A stretch of DNA of 64,000 nt. Source: Azorinus chamasolen (lineage: Eukaryota; Mollusca; Bivalvia; Cardiida; Solecurtidae). Numbering within the stretch: the stretch's first letter is position 1; each line of letters begins with the position of its first letter. Below the pieces are notes generated by a model. That model worked only from the letters and a program-made list of their open reading frames with translations, was not told the origin of the DNA and did no database searches. The stretch is taken from positions 31,870,853 to 31,934,852 of the forward strand of contig OY755241.1 of the NCBI GenBank assembly GCA_963576725.1, in the 5' to 3' direction. This document shows, piece after piece, positions 63,405 to 64,000 of the stretch. The translations under genes and the position numbers were made by a program.

Positions 63405-63578
63405 CCCTGAATTATCAATGTGCAATGGCCCATCAGTATTTAACTGTTGAGCCAGCTTAAATTTCCTACATTAAGTTTGAATGACAAACAGTGCAGACCC
63501 AGATTAAGGAGCCCTCTGATCTGGGTTTACACTGTTTGCAAATGACAGTATATACATGTCCCGGGTTGAAAGGGTTAA
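63405..63578 (+). mobile_element. TTAA-6 MITE
   Basis: 'accctgaattatcaatgtgc', 'aatggcccatcagtatttaa', 'gaatgacaaacagtgcagac' with 'ctgatctgggtttacactgt', ending 'gggttgaaagggTTAA'. Confidence 0.65.
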
Positions 63579-63689
63579 AGCATTCTGTATGAGATGATTT
63601 TGACAAATGTTTTAATTGGGTTATTTTTGTCCTATGGGCACAGTTCTAGTTTGTAAGAATTCAGACTGTGTTCTGAACAGATGCATGTG

Positions 63690-63911
63690 TTAACCCTTTA
63701 CCTGATAAACATTCATGGAAGTTTACACCAATTATGACCATTAATCAACTATTTTTCTTATGTTATTATATAACACCATTGTACACATTGCTTTGACAAA
63801 TCATACAAAATCAGATCTTAGAGCAGACCCTGATCAGATGGCTTCTACAGTACCTGTCTGATCAAGGTCTACTCTGTTTGCAAAATGTGTCTTTGTCAGG
63901 TAAATGGTTAA
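63690..63911 (+). mobile_element. TTAA-3 MITE, complete
   Basis: TTAAccctttacctgataaa ... gtcaggtaaatggTTAA. The hairpin is 'gagcagaccctgatcagatg' / 'gtctgatcaaggtctactct' with a mismatched loop. Confidence 0.75.
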
Positions 63912-64000
63912 AGAAAAACATTAGCATGTTGCATTGACTGCCTGTATGTGATCTCTATGCATTGTGAGCTAGTTTGCCTAAAGGCACATTTATAGCTCGT

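Overview
This 64 kb window is animal nuclear DNA: split genes with GT-AG introns, first introns of up to about 23 kb, and intergenic and intronic sequence crowded with short palindromic transposons. The repeats (an AGCTCACCTGAG-type element, AGGTCA-rich arrays, an 'attatggccc' array, tRNA-derived SINEs and a jockey/CR1-like LINE fragment) look like those I know from bivalve molluscs, so a bivalve is the likely source. That assignment is inference; no species-diagnostic gene is present.

Two gene loci can be supported, both on the + strand. (1) A NAT16-like (histidine N-acetyltransferase family) gene occurs twice in a tandem segmental duplication: copy A about 2.4-11.24 kb, copy B about 14.6-23.45 kb. 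Copy B has three exons (14898-15065, 16435-16656, 19308-19901), all joined in phase 0, giving 327 codons without a break. Copy A has the same exons but carries a 25-nt deletion with frameshift, a nonsense codon and a 42-nt deletion that removes a conserved motif: a pseudogene. (2) A centrosomin/CDK5RAP2 family gene occupies the right half. Seven exons between 53414 and 62944 join in phase and encode the CM1 motif plus coiled coil. The gene runs off the right edge. Two phase-compatible first exons are visible: 30378-30430, behind a promoter-like stretch with an NRF1-type palindrome and CCAAT boxes, and 51413-51435.

The rest is mostly mobile DNA. Names used below: TTAA-1 to TTAA-6 are MITE families of about 180-290 bp flanked by TTAA, with CCC...GGG ends and a central hairpin (piggyBac-like by ends and target site). 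TA-C is a family of about 190-270 bp with CAGT...ACTG ends and TA target sites (Tc1/mariner/pogo-like). Other elements are a 1.3 kb TA element nested in a TTAA-2 copy, a 3.25 kb MULE-like element with ends built of repeated 'gtcaaaccggcc' boxes and a decayed zinc-finger exon, a 1 kb foldback element, a hAT-like mini-element, and tRNA-derived SINEs. Because the NAT16 segment is duplicated, one copy often preserves the empty site of an insertion in the other. This gives direct evidence for target-site duplications (TTAA, TA, 9 bp) and for relative insertion order.

Layout: 0.25-2.4 kb SINE heads, 77-bp array and MITEs; 2.4-11.24 kb copy A; 11.35-14.6 kb MITEs and repeats; 14.6-23.45 kb copy B; 23.5-30.2 kb MITEs, minisatellite, microsatellite, mollusc repeat and LINE; 30.25-30.43 kb promoter and first exon; 30.43-53.41 kb repeat-filled intron; 53.41-62.94 kb centrosomin exons separated by MITE-filled introns. 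No rRNA genes, CRISPR arrays or intact tRNA genes were seen.
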